Counted from the stretch's first letter, positions 53,597 through 62,797 are shown. The stretch is DNA of 64,000 nucleotides from JAHFOW01 sp046350595 (GCA_046350595.1 JAXMAC010000005.1:1-64000), one strand, 5' to 3'. Notes: generated by a model from the sequence alone, not told the origin. Made by a program: numbers and translations.

Positions 53597-54571
53597 ATGA
53601 AAAGGCGATTGATGGTGTTGAAAAGGTATGGATTTGCCCTCCTGAGTTGTGCGTTTCTCAGCACATCGGTACTTGCTGCTGAGGATACGGCACCTGGAGT
53701 AAAGGGGGCGACTGACGAGGAATATACTCCAGCTAAGGAAGTTTTGACGGTCAAGTATGTGCAAATGGAAAAACCGTACCATCTGGATGTTGAGTCGCTG
53801 ACGGGTAGTTTTAAAGACGCAAAAGAGGTTGTTGTTCCTTTACAAAAACAGGATAAGGCATTTCCCAATGGAGGCGGTTCTGTTAGCAACGCTGAAGTAA
53901 AGGCAATTCATGACGGACTTTCAATTTATTTTCAGGTAAAATGGAAAGACCCGAGCAGGAATGCGCGCGCTATTGCCATTCAGGAATTCAGGGATGCCGT
54001 TGCACTGATGTTTCCTTTGGGCACGGTATTAATGGACCCTGCTGAACATTTCAGTCCCAGGATGGGTGATAGGGAAAAACCTGTAAATCTCTGGCACTGG
54101 AAGTCCGATTGGGAAGCTGACATGCTCGTTAAGGGAGAGTTGGAAGACGTTGAAGCGCAATATCCGAATATGCATGATGATTTCAACCTGAATCCATACA
54201 GTGCATATTATCACAGGGATTTAATTACCAGCATTGCTGTGTTGTCCGGAGGACGGGCAGCCCGTAATCTTTTGTCGCAGCCTGGCAGAGGGCGTTCAGT
54301 CGAAGATCTGAATGCTGAAGGTTTTGGTACTTTAACCACACAGGACCATCAGGATGTTTTTGGGTGCGGCCACTATGAAGATGGCGAATGGACGGTGATT
54401 TTCTACCGTTCGCTCATCACTGAAGACCCTCACGATGCGCAGTTTGTTCCTGGCGGAAATACCTACTTTAACATGGCTGTATGGAATGGCGGGGAAAAAG
54501 ATAGGAACGGGCAGAAAAATATATCTATTCAATGGCATCCTCTGTCTGTGGAACGAGTTGCATGGCAATAG
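53597..54571 (+). CDS. nxrC: Nitrite oxidoreductase subunit C (heme-b subunit)
   Basis: 324 aa with signal peptide (about 1-27, ending SVLAAED). The rest is an ethylbenzene-dehydrogenase gamma-type beta sandwich that carries one heme b in the periplasmic type II DMSO-reductase family: EVKAIHDGLSIYFQVKWKD, FRDAVALMFP, EKPVNLWHWKSDWEADM and a C-terminal NMAVWNGGEKDRNGQKNIS. It would accept electrons from NxrB. AGGAGGAGAGGG stands before the ATG, one of the strongest ribosome sites in the window, fitting an abundant protein. It also shares the family of the domain at 48469. Confidence 0.9.
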   Translation: MKRRLMVLKRYGFALLSCAFLSTSVLAAEDTAPGVKGATDEEYTPAKEVLTVKYVQMEKPYHLDVESLTGSFKDAKEVVVPLQKQDKAFPNGGGSVSNAEVKAIHDGLSIYFQVKWKDPSRNARAIAIQEFRDAVALMFPLGTVLMDPAEHFSPRMGDREKPVNLWHWKSDWEADMLVKGELEDVEAQYPNMHDDFNLNPYSAYYHRDLITSIAVLSGGRAARNLLSQPGRGRSVEDLNAEGFGTLTTQDHQDVFGCGHYEDGEWTVIFYRSLITEDPHDAQFVPGGNTYFNMAVWNGGEKDRNGQKNISIQWHPLSVERVAWQ

Positions 54572-54620
54572 GAGCTATTGAGGATATTTTGTTAATAATT
54601 CTTGAAAGGAGGAATGTAAG

Positions 54621-55835
54621 ATGACACTAGTACATAACTGGCATTTAGGGAGACGTATGGAATATCCCTATTTTGAATCCAGACCGAAAAGACAGTTCGC
54701 CGCAGTGTTTAATATTAACAGGTGTATTGCCTGTCAGACATGCACAATGGCTTGTAAGAGTGCATGGACTTATAATAAAGGACAGGAGTTCATGTGGTGG
54801 AATAACGTTGAAACTAAACCATACGGTGGTTATCCACAGTCATGGGACGTTAAGACTTTAAAATTGATTGACAATGGCGAGAATACCTGGTTTACCGATG
54901 AAAAAGACGAAAAGTTATCACCTTATGGAGTTTATGAAGGTGATACAATATTCGAAGCCGCTGCAAAAAAGAATATTAACCAATGGGCGGTAGGGTATAT
55001 ACCAGAAGATAAAGAGTGGAGATCTCCGAACTTTGGCGAGGACGTTGCGAAGAGTAGTAATAAACCAGATGAGTACTCTTCTCTGCCTGAGCACAGTCGC
55101 TGGTTCTTTTATATTCAAAGGCTTTGCAACCACTGTACTTATCCAGGCTGTTTAGCTGCTTGTCCGAGAAAAGCGATTTATAAAAGAAAAGAAGATGGTA
55201 TTGTACTCATCGACCAGAAGAGGTGCAGGGGTTACAGGAAGTGCGTAGAGCAATGTCCCTATAAGAAACCAATGTACAGAGGTTTGACCAGGGTTAGTGA
55301 AAAGTGTATTGCCTGTTATCCTCGTGTTGAAGGAAAAGACCCGTTGACAAAGGGACGCCCAATGGAAACCAGATGTATGGCCGCCTGTGTAGGTCAAATT
55401 CGTTTGCAGGGTTTCCTGGATGATAACCCAAAGAATCCAATTACCTGGTTGATTAAGCACGATAGGCTTGCATTGCCATTGTATCCACAGTTTGGCACTG
55501 AGCCAAATATTTATTATATCCCACCAAGGTGGGCGCCAAGGTCTTACCTAAGGCAGATGTTTGGACCCGGTGTTGATGAGGCGATTGATAAATTTATGGT
55601 GCCATCCAGAGAAAGATTGGCAGTTTTATCATTGTTCAGGATGACACAATCCATCGTCTTCGAATATAAAATTGAAGAAGGTCCGAAGGTATTTGAAACG
55701 ACGATTCACGGTAAGAAGTTTGAATTATACAATGATACTGTGATTGGTTTCGGCGAAGATGGACAGGAGATTGTAAGAACAACAGTGGAAGAGCCAATTC
55801 ATGTTAGAGATCCGAAACACTTAAACTCAATTTAA
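54621..55835 (+). CDS. nxrB: Nitrite oxidoreductase subunit B (Fe-S subunit)
   Basis: NarH/NxrB-type protein (404 aa) with four Fe-S clusters: C35, C38, C41, C45; C169, C172, C177, C181; C202, C208, C212; and C229, C232, C252, C256. Fifteen cysteines support three [4Fe-4S] and one [3Fe-4S] cluster. At the [3Fe-4S] site the Trp of NarH (CRGW) is Tyr205 here (CRGYRKC). It passes electrons from the NxrA cofactor to NxrC. There is no leader of its own; it would be exported together with NxrA. AAAGGAGGAATG precedes the ATG, and it lies 49 bases after nxrC. Confidence 0.95.
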   Translation: MTLVHNWHLGRRMEYPYFESRPKRQFAAVFNINRCIACQTCTMACKSAWTYNKGQEFMWWNNVETKPYGGYPQSWDVKTLKLIDNGENTWFTDEKDEKLSPYGVYEGDTIFEAAAKKNINQWAVGYIPEDKEWRSPNFGEDVAKSSNKPDEYSSLPEHSRWFFYIQRLCNHCTYPGCLAACPRKAIYKRKEDGIVLIDQKRCRGYRKCVEQCPYKKPMYRGLTRVSEKCIACYPRVEGKDPLTKGRPMETRCMAACVGQIRLQGFLDDNPKNPITWLIKHDRLALPLYPQFGTEPNIYYIPPRWAPRSYLRQMFGPGVDEAIDKFMVPSRERLAVLSLFRMTQSIVFEYKIEEGPKVFETTIHGKKFELYNDTVIGFGEDGQEIVRTTVEEPIHVRDPKHLNSI

Positions 55836-55854
55836 TCTGAATAAGAGGTTTAAA

Positions 55855-56643
55855 ATGACAACGAGTAATAGCCTTGCTGATAGTGAGGTATCATTCAGCG
55901 TTGAAAACTTGCTAACTCGCAGCATGATGTACCAGGTTCTTTCCGGATGCTTTATTTACCCTGCAGAGAAAAATTTAGCATCTCTGAAAAGTCCCGACTT
56001 TGAAGTTTTTAAGACTGATTTGGTGCAGTGTTTTTCGTCTGCCGATAATGGCGCCGAGTTAAAGAAAGGGCTGGATAAATTACAGGAATTACTTTGTGGA
56101 ACCCCAATTTCGGAGTTGCAGAAGCTTTATCAGCGCCTGGTTGGTCATACGATTTCAAAAGATTGTCCGCTCTTTGAAACGCAATATGGCGCAGCAGATG
56201 TTTTTCAGCAGACGCATGAACTAGCTGATATTCAAGGCTTTTACAAGGCTTTTGGTTTGGATTCTTCTGACGTGGAAAAAGAGCGTTGTGACCATGTTAG
56301 TGTTGAGCTTGAATTTATGCACTTCCTGCTCTATAAACAGGCGTATGCTTTAGAGAATCATGGTGAAGAGAAAGCGATGATCTGCCTTGATGCTCAAAAG
56401 AAATTTCTCAAAGAGCATATCGGGAAATGGGTGCCTTTATTTACAATCCTCTTCTGTCGAAAAGCGGGAGATGGTTTTTATTATGCACTCTCTGTGGTGA
56501 CCAGGGAGTTTTTAAGGCTTGAAATGAGCCTCCTGGGTGTGAGGACGGAAATGTATAAGGAATCTGATTTAACTCAGGAGTTGGTTGCCGGCGCACCTGA
56601 TGAATGTCTGTCTTGCGCTACATTTGAGGATACAGAAGTTTAG
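55855..56643 (+). CDS. TorD/NarJ-family molybdoenzyme chaperone
   Basis: Helical cytoplasmic chaperone (262 aa) that would hold NxrA for cofactor insertion and proofread its twin-arginine leader. The TorD family pattern is visible: ELQKLYQRLVGHTISKDCPLFETQYG, DIQGFYKAFGL, and DHVSVELEFMHFLLYKQAYA, with FLKEHIGKWVPLF later. It lies 19 bases after nxrB and 14 before the HExxH gene, inside the nxr operon. Confidence 0.88.
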   Translation: MTTSNSLADSEVSFSVENLLTRSMMYQVLSGCFIYPAEKNLASLKSPDFEVFKTDLVQCFSSADNGAELKKGLDKLQELLCGTPISELQKLYQRLVGHTISKDCPLFETQYGAADVFQQTHELADIQGFYKAFGLDSSDVEKERCDHVSVELEFMHFLLYKQAYALENHGEEKAMICLDAQKKFLKEHIGKWVPLFTILFCRKAGDGFYYALSVVTREFLRLEMSLLGVRTEMYKESDLTQELVAGAPDECLSCATFEDTEV

Positions 56644-56657
56644 GAGTTGGATTGGTT

Positions 56658-57611
56658 ATGAAATTGGAATTTGATCCTGGTCTTATTGAATCGGTGATAT
56701 TTAAAGAACTGAAGACTCGCGAAGAAAAGGGTGATTTTCGTCTTACGGATGAATATCATTCGCTTACTGATCCGGTCTATGATAATTTCCCTTTGGATGA
56801 ACGGTCAGCGCAGTTTAGAAAAATAGAGTGGGATTTTTTTAAAAAACTCGGTTTTCTTAAGTATTTGAACGAAATTTTTGATGAGTTTGGCGACCTTAAC
56901 GGAAAAGTAGCAGGCGCAGTAATAATAAAGGCGCGCAGTTTGTTTGAAGAGGGCTCTGATCTTTCAAAGGGTCCAAGCGAAGACCCTGGTCAGAAGCGTA
57001 TTGTTGTGAAGGTGCTCTACGACCGGTTTCTGGATCTGCCCTATTTGAAGAAAATGCTGAGACATGAGTTGATGCATATTTCCGATATGTTGAATCCTTC
57101 GTTTGGCTACAAGGATGAGAGGTTGGGCGGTAATCCGATGGAAGAAAGCATTGTTCGTGAGAAATATAGCGTCTTCTGGGACATTTTTGTTGATAGCCGG
57201 CTGATTCGAAAGGGTCTTGAAACTACGTCCGATAAAGAATCCCGCTACCTCGAATTTGAAGCTCAGTATAAGAAGATACCTGCCGATGTTAAGCGTGCGC
57301 TTTTTGAAAATCTGTGGAGTGATGAAAATCTAACTCACCCAAAGATATTTGACATGGCAAAAGACATTAATCACCTGATGAAAATTATAGAAGGATTATC
57401 CATAAAACCAATTCAAAAAACAAAAAAACAAATATTACCAGGGGCACAATGTCCTCTTTGTCAATTTCGTACCTTCGACTGGGCTGAGAGGCTTGATCCG
57501 GGCTCGCAAGTGGTTGCGGGTATCAAAAAGGATTTCCCCGATTGGGAGCCAGACGATGGTGTTTGTGAAAGGTGTGCAGAGGTATATTTAGTAAATGTCC
57601 CTGTTTGTTAA
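56658..57611 (+). CDS. Putative metalloprotein with HExxH and CxxC pairs, in nxr operon
   Basis: 317 aa, no signal, and not recognised as a named family. H136-E-L-M-H140 (LRHELMHISDMLNPSFGY) is a zinc-metallopeptidase-type HExxH motif on a predicted helix, with D144 as a possible further ligand. Near the C terminus CPLC (LPGAQCPLCQFRTFDW) and CERC (GVCERCAEVYL) make a zinc-ribbon-like four-Cys site. The protein is otherwise charged and helical. Its place between the chaperone and nxrA suggests a role in NXR maturation, for example trimming or quality control, or a structural role; that is inference. The ATG at 56658 has TAGGAG 11 bases upstream; a TTG lies two codons before. Confidence 0.7.
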   Translation: MKLEFDPGLIESVIFKELKTREEKGDFRLTDEYHSLTDPVYDNFPLDERSAQFRKIEWDFFKKLGFLKYLNEIFDEFGDLNGKVAGAVIIKARSLFEEGSDLSKGPSEDPGQKRIVVKVLYDRFLDLPYLKKMLRHELMHISDMLNPSFGYKDERLGGNPMEESIVREKYSVFWDIFVDSRLIRKGLETTSDKESRYLEFEAQYKKIPADVKRALFENLWSDENLTHPKIFDMAKDINHLMKIIEGLSIKPIQKTKKQILPGAQCPLCQFRTFDWAERLDPGSQVVAGIKKDFPDWEPDDGVCERCAEVYLVNVPVC

Positions 57612-57671
57612 TCGAAATTTTATAGTTAATGCGTTTATATACATGGTTTAAAATGAGAAAGGAGTAGGAAT

Positions 57672-60600
57672 ATGAAACTTACGAGAAGGACTTTCCTACA
57701 GGTTGCTGGTGCGGCTGGTGCAACGTTTACCGTTGCAAACAAGGCAATGGCATTCAGATTGTTAAAGCCTGCCGTGGAAGTTGGCAACCCGCTGGATGCA
57801 TATCCGGATCGCGCTTGGGAAAGTGTATATCGCGAACAGTACAGGTATGATCGTACCTTTACCTTTGTGTGTTCTCCAAACGATACACATGCCTGCAGGG
57901 TTCGGGCATTTGTCAGGAACGAGGTAGTTATGAGGGTCGAGCAAAACTATGACCACCAGAACTACTCAGATCTTTATGGGAATAAGGCCACGAGGAATTG
58001 GAATCCGAGAATGTGTCTCAAAGGATATACCTTTCATCGCAGGGTGTATGGACCTTACCGGTTGAGGTATCCCTTAATTCGTAAGGGCTGGAAACAGTGG
58101 GCAGATGATGGCTTTCCTGAATTGACGCCTGAGAATAAATCGAAGTATATGTTTGATGCAAGAGGTCAGGATGAACTCCTGAGGGCTTCGTGGGATGAAG
58201 CGTTTACCTATGCTTCAAAGGGTATCATTCACATCACAAAGAAATACAGTGGTGAAGAAGGCGCAAAGAAGCTTTTAGATCAGGGTTATCCAAAAGAAAT
58301 GGTTGATGCCATGAAGGGGGCTGGCACAAGGACATTCAAGGGACGTGGTGGTATGGGTCTGCTCGGTGTCATTGGGAAATATGGCATGTACCGGTTTAAT
58401 AACTCGCTTGCGCTTGTTGATAGCCATAACAGGAATGTTGGCGCAGATAAGGCACTGGGTGGCAGAAATTGGTCTAATTATACATGGCACGGCGATCAGG
58501 CGCCTGGTCATCCGTTCTCGCACGGATTGCAAACCTCTGACGTTGATATGAACGATATACGGTTCTCCAAGTTAGTTATTCAGACAGGGAAGAACCTTAT
58601 CGAAAACAAAATGCCTGAAGCACATTGGTTGACACAGGTTATGGAAAGAGGCGGAAAGCTTGTCGTGATTACTCCTGAATATAGCCCGTCCGCACAAAAG
58701 GCTGACTACTGGATACCGATCAGGTGTAACACCGATACTGCTCTCTTCCTGGGGCTTACAAAGATTCTGATGGATGAAAAGCTGTATGACGCAGATTATG
58801 TTAAGAAGTTTACTGATTTCCCACTGCTGGTCAGAACAGACACCTTGAAGAGGTTGCAGGCTAAGGATATCTTCCCTGATTATAAATTAGAAGATATTTC
58901 GCATGGCCCTAGCTACAAGATTCATGGCTTACATGATGATCAGAGAGAAATCATTGGTGACTTTGTTGTATGGGACTCAAAGACAGGCAGTCCAAAGGCA
59001 ATAACCAGGGACGATGTTGGCGACAAGTTGACCGCCAAAGGTATAGACCCTGTACTTGATGGCACGTTCAAGGTGAAGACCGTTGATGGTAAGGAAATTG
59101 AGGTCATGCCGCTTTTCGAGATGTATAAAATACACCTGAAAGACTATGATATTGACTCTGTCGTTGAAATGACAAATTCTCCGAAAGAGCTTATTGTAAG
59201 ATTGGCGCATGACATTGCAACCATAAAACCAGTTGCCATTCACTACGGTGAAGGTATTAATCACTATTTCCATGCAACATTGATGAACAGGTCTACCTAT
59301 CTGCCTCTGATGTTGACCGGAAACGTTGGCTATAATGGTTCTGGTTCTCACACCTGGGCTGGAAACTACAAGGCTGGAAACTTCCAGGCTTCCAAGTGGA
59401 GCGGTCCGGGATTCTACGGATGGGTGGCTGAGGATGTATTTAATCCAAATCTTGATCCGGATGCTCCTGCATTGGATCTCAAGGTAAAAGGCCGCGCCTA
59501 TGATGAGGAAGTTTCATACTGGAATCATAATGACAGGCCATTGATTGTTAATACACCGAAATATGGGCGTAAGGTTTTCACGGGTAAAACACACATGCCG
59601 ACGCCTACCAAGATTATGTGGTTTACGAACGTGAACCTTGTTAATAACGCAAAGCATGTGTATCAGATGTTAAAAAACGTAAACCCCAACGTCGAGCAGA
59701 TCATGTCTACTGACATTGAAATGACAGGTTCTATTGAATACGCGGACTTTGCATTCCCCGCTAATTCATGGATGGAGTTTGAGTCTCACGAAATTACCAA
59801 TTCTTGCTCAAATCCATTTATTCAGATTTGGAAGGGTGGAATCAGACCTGTTAACGATTCCAAGGACGATGTAATGATCCTGGCTGGCATGGGCGCTAAA
59901 CTTGGCGAACTTCTCAGAGATATGCGATTCCATGATGTATGGAAGTTTGCCTTAGAGGGCAGACCAGAGGTGTATATTAACAGGTTGCTGGATGGCAGCA
60001 CCACTATGAAAGGCTATACTTTTGGGGATATTATTAGTGGTAAGTATGGAGAGCCAGGCGTTTCGCTCGTGATGTATAGGACATATCCGAGACAACCGTT
60101 CTGGGAACAGGTGCACGAGAGTTTGCCGTTCTATACACCAACCGGTCGCTTGCAGGCCTACAATGATGAATCGGAGATTATCGAGTATGGTGAAAACTTC
60201 ATTGTGCATCGTGAAGGGCCGGAGGCTACGCCGTTCTTGCCAAATGTTATTGTAAGCACCAATCCTTATATTCGTCCAGAAGATTATGGAGTTCCGGAAA
60301 CCGCAGAACACTGGGATGAAAGAACTGTCAGGAACATCAAAAAGTCATGGTCTGACACAAAACAGACGAAGAATTTCCTCTGGGAGAAAGGTTATAAGTT
60401 CTATTGTGTAACACCGAAATCCCGTCACACGGTACACTCTCAGTGGGCAGTCACAGACTGGAACTTTATCTGGAATAATAACTTTGGTGATCCGTACAGA
60501 ATGGATAAGAGGATGCCGGGTGTAGGTGAACATCAGATTAATATCAACCCTTATGCGGCAAAAGATTTGGGTATCGAAGACGGTGATTATGTCTATGTTG

Positions 60601-61121
60601 ATGCAAATCCCGCCGATAGGCCATATGAAGGCTGGAAGCCAAACGATCCGTTTTATAAGGTAGCGAGGTTGATGTTAAGGGCGAAGTACAACTCTTCCTA
60701 TCCATACAATGTAACAATGATGAAACACTCAACGTTCATTGCTACGGAGAGAAGCGTAAAAGCACATGAAACAAGGCCGGATGGCAGGGCGCTTTCCGCC
60801 GGTACCGGTTATCAGGCAAGCTTCCGTTATGGCTCGCAGCAGAGTATAACCAGGGACTGGTCGATGCCGATGCACCAGCTGGATAGCCTGTTCCATAAAG
60901 CTAAGATTGGTATGAAGTTTATCTTTGGCTTTGAGGGGGATAACCATGGTATTAATACAGTGCCGAAGGAAACCCTGATCAAGATTTCGAAGGCTGAGGA
61001 TGGCGGTATTGGTGGCAAGGGAGTATGGGACCCAGCAAAGACGGGCTATACAACAGGCAATGAGAACGATTTTATGAAGAAATACCTTAACGGCGAGCTC
61101 GTGAAGGTTGAGAAGGCCTAG
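57672..61121 (+). CDS. nxrA: Nitrite oxidoreductase subunit A (molybdopterin catalytic subunit)
   Basis: Catalytic subunit (1149 aa) of the periplasmic-type NXR, oxidising nitrite to nitrate. The twin-arginine leader LTRRTFLQVAGAAGA at residues 3-17 marks export with cofactor in place. The proximal Fe-S site reads C67-x3-D71-x3-C75-x39-C115, so one ligand position is Asp. WHGDQAPGHPFSHGLQTSDVD (about 276-296) aligns with the Mo-ligand Asp region of NarG. The rest fits the bis-MGD fold: KMPEAHWLTQVM, TGNVGYNGSGSHTWAG, a C-terminal beta-barrel with YPYNVTMMKHSTF. GAAAGGAG precedes the ATG. A hairpin terminator follows. Confidence 0.96.
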   Translation: MKLTRRTFLQVAGAAGATFTVANKAMAFRLLKPAVEVGNPLDAYPDRAWESVYREQYRYDRTFTFVCSPNDTHACRVRAFVRNEVVMRVEQNYDHQNYSDLYGNKATRNWNPRMCLKGYTFHRRVYGPYRLRYPLIRKGWKQWADDGFPELTPENKSKYMFDARGQDELLRASWDEAFTYASKGIIHITKKYSGEEGAKKLLDQGYPKEMVDAMKGAGTRTFKGRGGMGLLGVIGKYGMYRFNNSLALVDSHNRNVGADKALGGRNWSNYTWHGDQAPGHPFSHGLQTSDVDMNDIRFSKLVIQTGKNLIENKMPEAHWLTQVMERGGKLVVITPEYSPSAQKADYWIPIRCNTDTALFLGLTKILMDEKLYDADYVKKFTDFPLLVRTDTLKRLQAKDIFPDYKLEDISHGPSYKIHGLHDDQREIIGDFVVWDSKTGSPKAITRDDVGDKLTAKGIDPVLDGTFKVKTVDGKEIEVMPLFEMYKIHLKDYDIDSVVEMTNSPKELIVRLAHDIATIKPVAIHYGEGINHYFHATLMNRSTYLPLMLTGNVGYNGSGSHTWAGNYKAGNFQASKWSGPGFYGWVAEDVFNPNLDPDAPALDLKVKGRAYDEEVSYWNHNDRPLIVNTPKYGRKVFTGKTHMPTPTKIMWFTNVNLVNNAKHVYQMLKNVNPNVEQIMSTDIEMTGSIEYADFAFPANSWMEFESHEITNSCSNPFIQIWKGGIRPVNDSKDDVMILAGMGAKLGELLRDMRFHDVWKFALEGRPEVYINRLLDGSTTMKGYTFGDIISGKYGEPGVSLVMYRTYPRQPFWEQVHESLPFYTPTGRLQAYNDESEIIEYGENFIVHREGPEATPFLPNVIVSTNPYIRPEDYGVPETAEHWDERTVRNIKKSWSDTKQTKNFLWEKGYKFYCVTPKSRHTVHSQWAVTDWNFIWNNNFGDPYRMDKRMPGVGEHQININPYAAKDLGIEDGDYVYVDANPADRPYEGWKPNDPFYKVARLMLRAKYNSSYPYNVTMMKHSTFIATERSVKAHETRPDGRALSAGTGYQASFRYGSQQSITRDWSMPMHQLDSLFHKAKIGMKFIFGFEGDNHGINTVPKETLIKISKAEDGGIGGKGVWDPAKTGYTTGNENDFMKKYLNGELVKVEKA

Positions 61122-61140
61122 TTGTAACATGTTATTTATG

Positions 61141-61187
61141 GTGAGCTAACAGATGTTCAATGCATTTGTTAGCTCACTTAGTTTTTA
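61141..61187 (+). terminator. Terminator-like hairpin after nxrA
   Basis: gtgagctaaca (61141-61151) pairs with tgttagctcac (61167-61177), extended by a few wobble pairs, followed by ttagttttt. It is 20 bases after the nxrA stop and could reduce read-through into the cupredoxin-like gene. Confidence 0.8.
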
Positions 61188-61222
61188 GAATTTTGAAGAA
61201 TCGTATGAGGAGAAATAAATTT

Positions 61223-61951
61223 ATGAAAAAGTTTTTTATTTCCGGAATTATTGCTGTATCATGCCTGGCGTTTACCTATAATTCTGTTGTTTGGGCCCAG
61301 GCAGAAGAAAAAAAGGCACTAACGCCTGAAGAGGCTGCAGAAGCGCAGAAGAAGCTTGAAGAAATGCAGCAAAAGTTGAAAAAGGCAGTTAAGAATGTGC
61401 CTGCCGTAGAAAATGCTGGTTCCATAACCGGTGTTGTTACCTGTCAGAAGATGAGGAATAATGCCGATGCTATTGTTTTTGTTGAAAAGGTTGGCGATAA
61501 CAAATTTGCCCCGCCAACGGATCATGCAATAATCGACCAGATTAATCTTACCTATGTACCCAGGGTAGTTGCATTGCAGAAAGGCACCGTTGCAGATTTT
61601 CCCAACAGTGATGCAGTTCGCCATAACGTATTTTCACCTCCAACCGCAGCGCTCCAGTTCAACTTAGGCACATATCCTTCCGGCGTTATTAAGGAAGTGC
61701 CGTTTGATGTCGTAGGTGAAACCCCATTACTGTGCAATGTCCATAGCGAAATGGCTGGCTTTGCGGTTGCCTTTGAAAATCCCTATTTTGCTGTTACTGA
61801 TAAGGATGGAAATTATACCATTGAGGGTGTTCCTCCAGGAAAATATGTTGTTAAAACCTGGCACGAAAAACTCAAGGAAATAAGTCAGGAAGTTACGGTA
61901 GAGGGTGGCAAGGCTGCAACTGCTAATTTTGATCTGAAGAGAAGAAGATAA
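61223..61951 (+). CDS. Cupredoxin-like secreted protein with carboxypeptidase-regulatory domain (copy 2)
   Basis: 242 aa with signal peptide (MKKFFISGIIAVSCLAFTYN...VWA), then a helical Glu/Lys-rich stretch (28-60) that looks like a short coiled coil. The cupredoxin-type domain has H134, C171, H174 and M177 (LLCNVHSEM), the same C-x2-H-x2-M loop as copy 1 at 43600. The end (PYFAVTDKDGNYTIEGVPPG) matches copy 1 closely. The ATG at 61223 gives the signal peptide and has GAGGAG 11 bases upstream; an earlier ATG would lie inside the nxrA terminator. The gene closes the NXR locus. Confidence 0.83.
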   Translation: MKKFFISGIIAVSCLAFTYNSVVWAQAEEKKALTPEEAAEAQKKLEEMQQKLKKAVKNVPAVENAGSITGVVTCQKMRNNADAIVFVEKVGDNKFAPPTDHAIIDQINLTYVPRVVALQKGTVADFPNSDAVRHNVFSPPTAALQFNLGTYPSGVIKEVPFDVVGETPLLCNVHSEMAGFAVAFENPYFAVTDKDGNYTIEGVPPGKYVVKTWHEKLKEISQEVTVEGGKAATANFDLKRRR

Positions 61952-61998
61952 TTGTTTCTGCCGCTCTGAAGTTATTAAACAAATCTCTATTTTATTGA

Positions 61999-62036
61999 TT
62001 CCAGTGAGGGGTAAAAACCTCACTGGAATTTTTTTT
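61999..62036 (+). terminator. Rho-independent terminator closing the NXR locus
   Basis: ttccagtgagg (61999-62009), loop ggtaaaaa, cctcactggaa (62018-62028), then eight T. It abuts the start of the MOSC gene, whose ATG is 9 bases further on. Confidence 0.95.
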
Positions 62037-62044
62037 GATATTAA

Positions 62045-62797
62045 ATGGAAAGCGTAAATAATATAACTGAAAAAGATTTTCCCCGGATAATATCTGTCCA
62101 GGTAGGTAAATTGAAATATTTCGAGAGTAAAACACCACCTGCGCATGAAAAACGGCAATGTCTTACCGGTTTTTATAAGGAACCGGTAGCAGGTAAGATT
62201 TGGGTCGGTAATTGCAATCTTTCCGGGGATAGTCAGGCCGATCTTGAAAATCACGGCGGTGCAGATAAGGCAGCGCTTGCATATTCAGCAGACCATTATC
62301 CTGTTTGGCTCAAGGAACTTTCTCTTCCAGATTTACCGTATGGTGGATTTGGGGAGAATCTTACCATTGTCGGAATGACAGAAAAAACCGTATGTATTGG
62401 CGATACCTATGCAATTGGAGATGTACTCCTCCAGGTTTCCCAGCCCCGACGGCCATGCTGGAAGATTTCTCGCCGATGGCAAAGAGATGATTTGGCTGAC
62501 CGGGTTGACAAAACCGGACGTATCGGATGGTATTTCAGGGTGCTTAAGGAAGGCTTTATTGAGACGGGACTTCCTGTGGCGCTCCTTGAACGCCCATACC
62601 CGCAATGGACGGTTGAACGTTCCTATGAGGTTATGAAAAATAGACGCACAGATACCCCCACAGCCCGGAAACTTGCCGCGTGCCACCTTCTTTCCGTGAA
62701 CTGGCGTACAAAATTGGTTGAAACGAAGCGCAGGGATATGATAAAAGAAGTTGTTAAAGGCTTTGTTCATAAATTTAAAATTGACAAAATTGTTTAA
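62045..62797 (+). CDS. MOSC-domain protein (YiiM-like)
   Basis: 250 aa. The MOSC domain (about 50-160) shows NHGGADKAALAYSADHY, YGGFGENLTI and IGDTYAIGDVLLQVSQPRRPCWKIS, as in YiiM, where the Cys and His bind the molybdenum cofactor or a reducible N-hydroxy substrate. The C-terminal part is the YiiM helical tail. YiiM proteins reduce N-hydroxylated compounds; here proximity to a molybdoenzyme is suggestive only. The start is uncertain: the ATG at 62045 is only 9 bases after a terminator, so the gene may be leaderless or start further in. Confidence 0.88.
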   Translation: MESVNNITEKDFPRIISVQVGKLKYFESKTPPAHEKRQCLTGFYKEPVAGKIWVGNCNLSGDSQADLENHGGADKAALAYSADHYPVWLKELSLPDLPYGGFGENLTIVGMTEKTVCIGDTYAIGDVLLQVSQPRRPCWKISRRWQRDDLADRVDKTGRIGWYFRVLKEGFIETGLPVALLERPYPQWTVERSYEVMKNRRTDTPTARKLAACHLLSVNWRTKLVETKRRDMIKEVVKGFVHKFKIDKIV

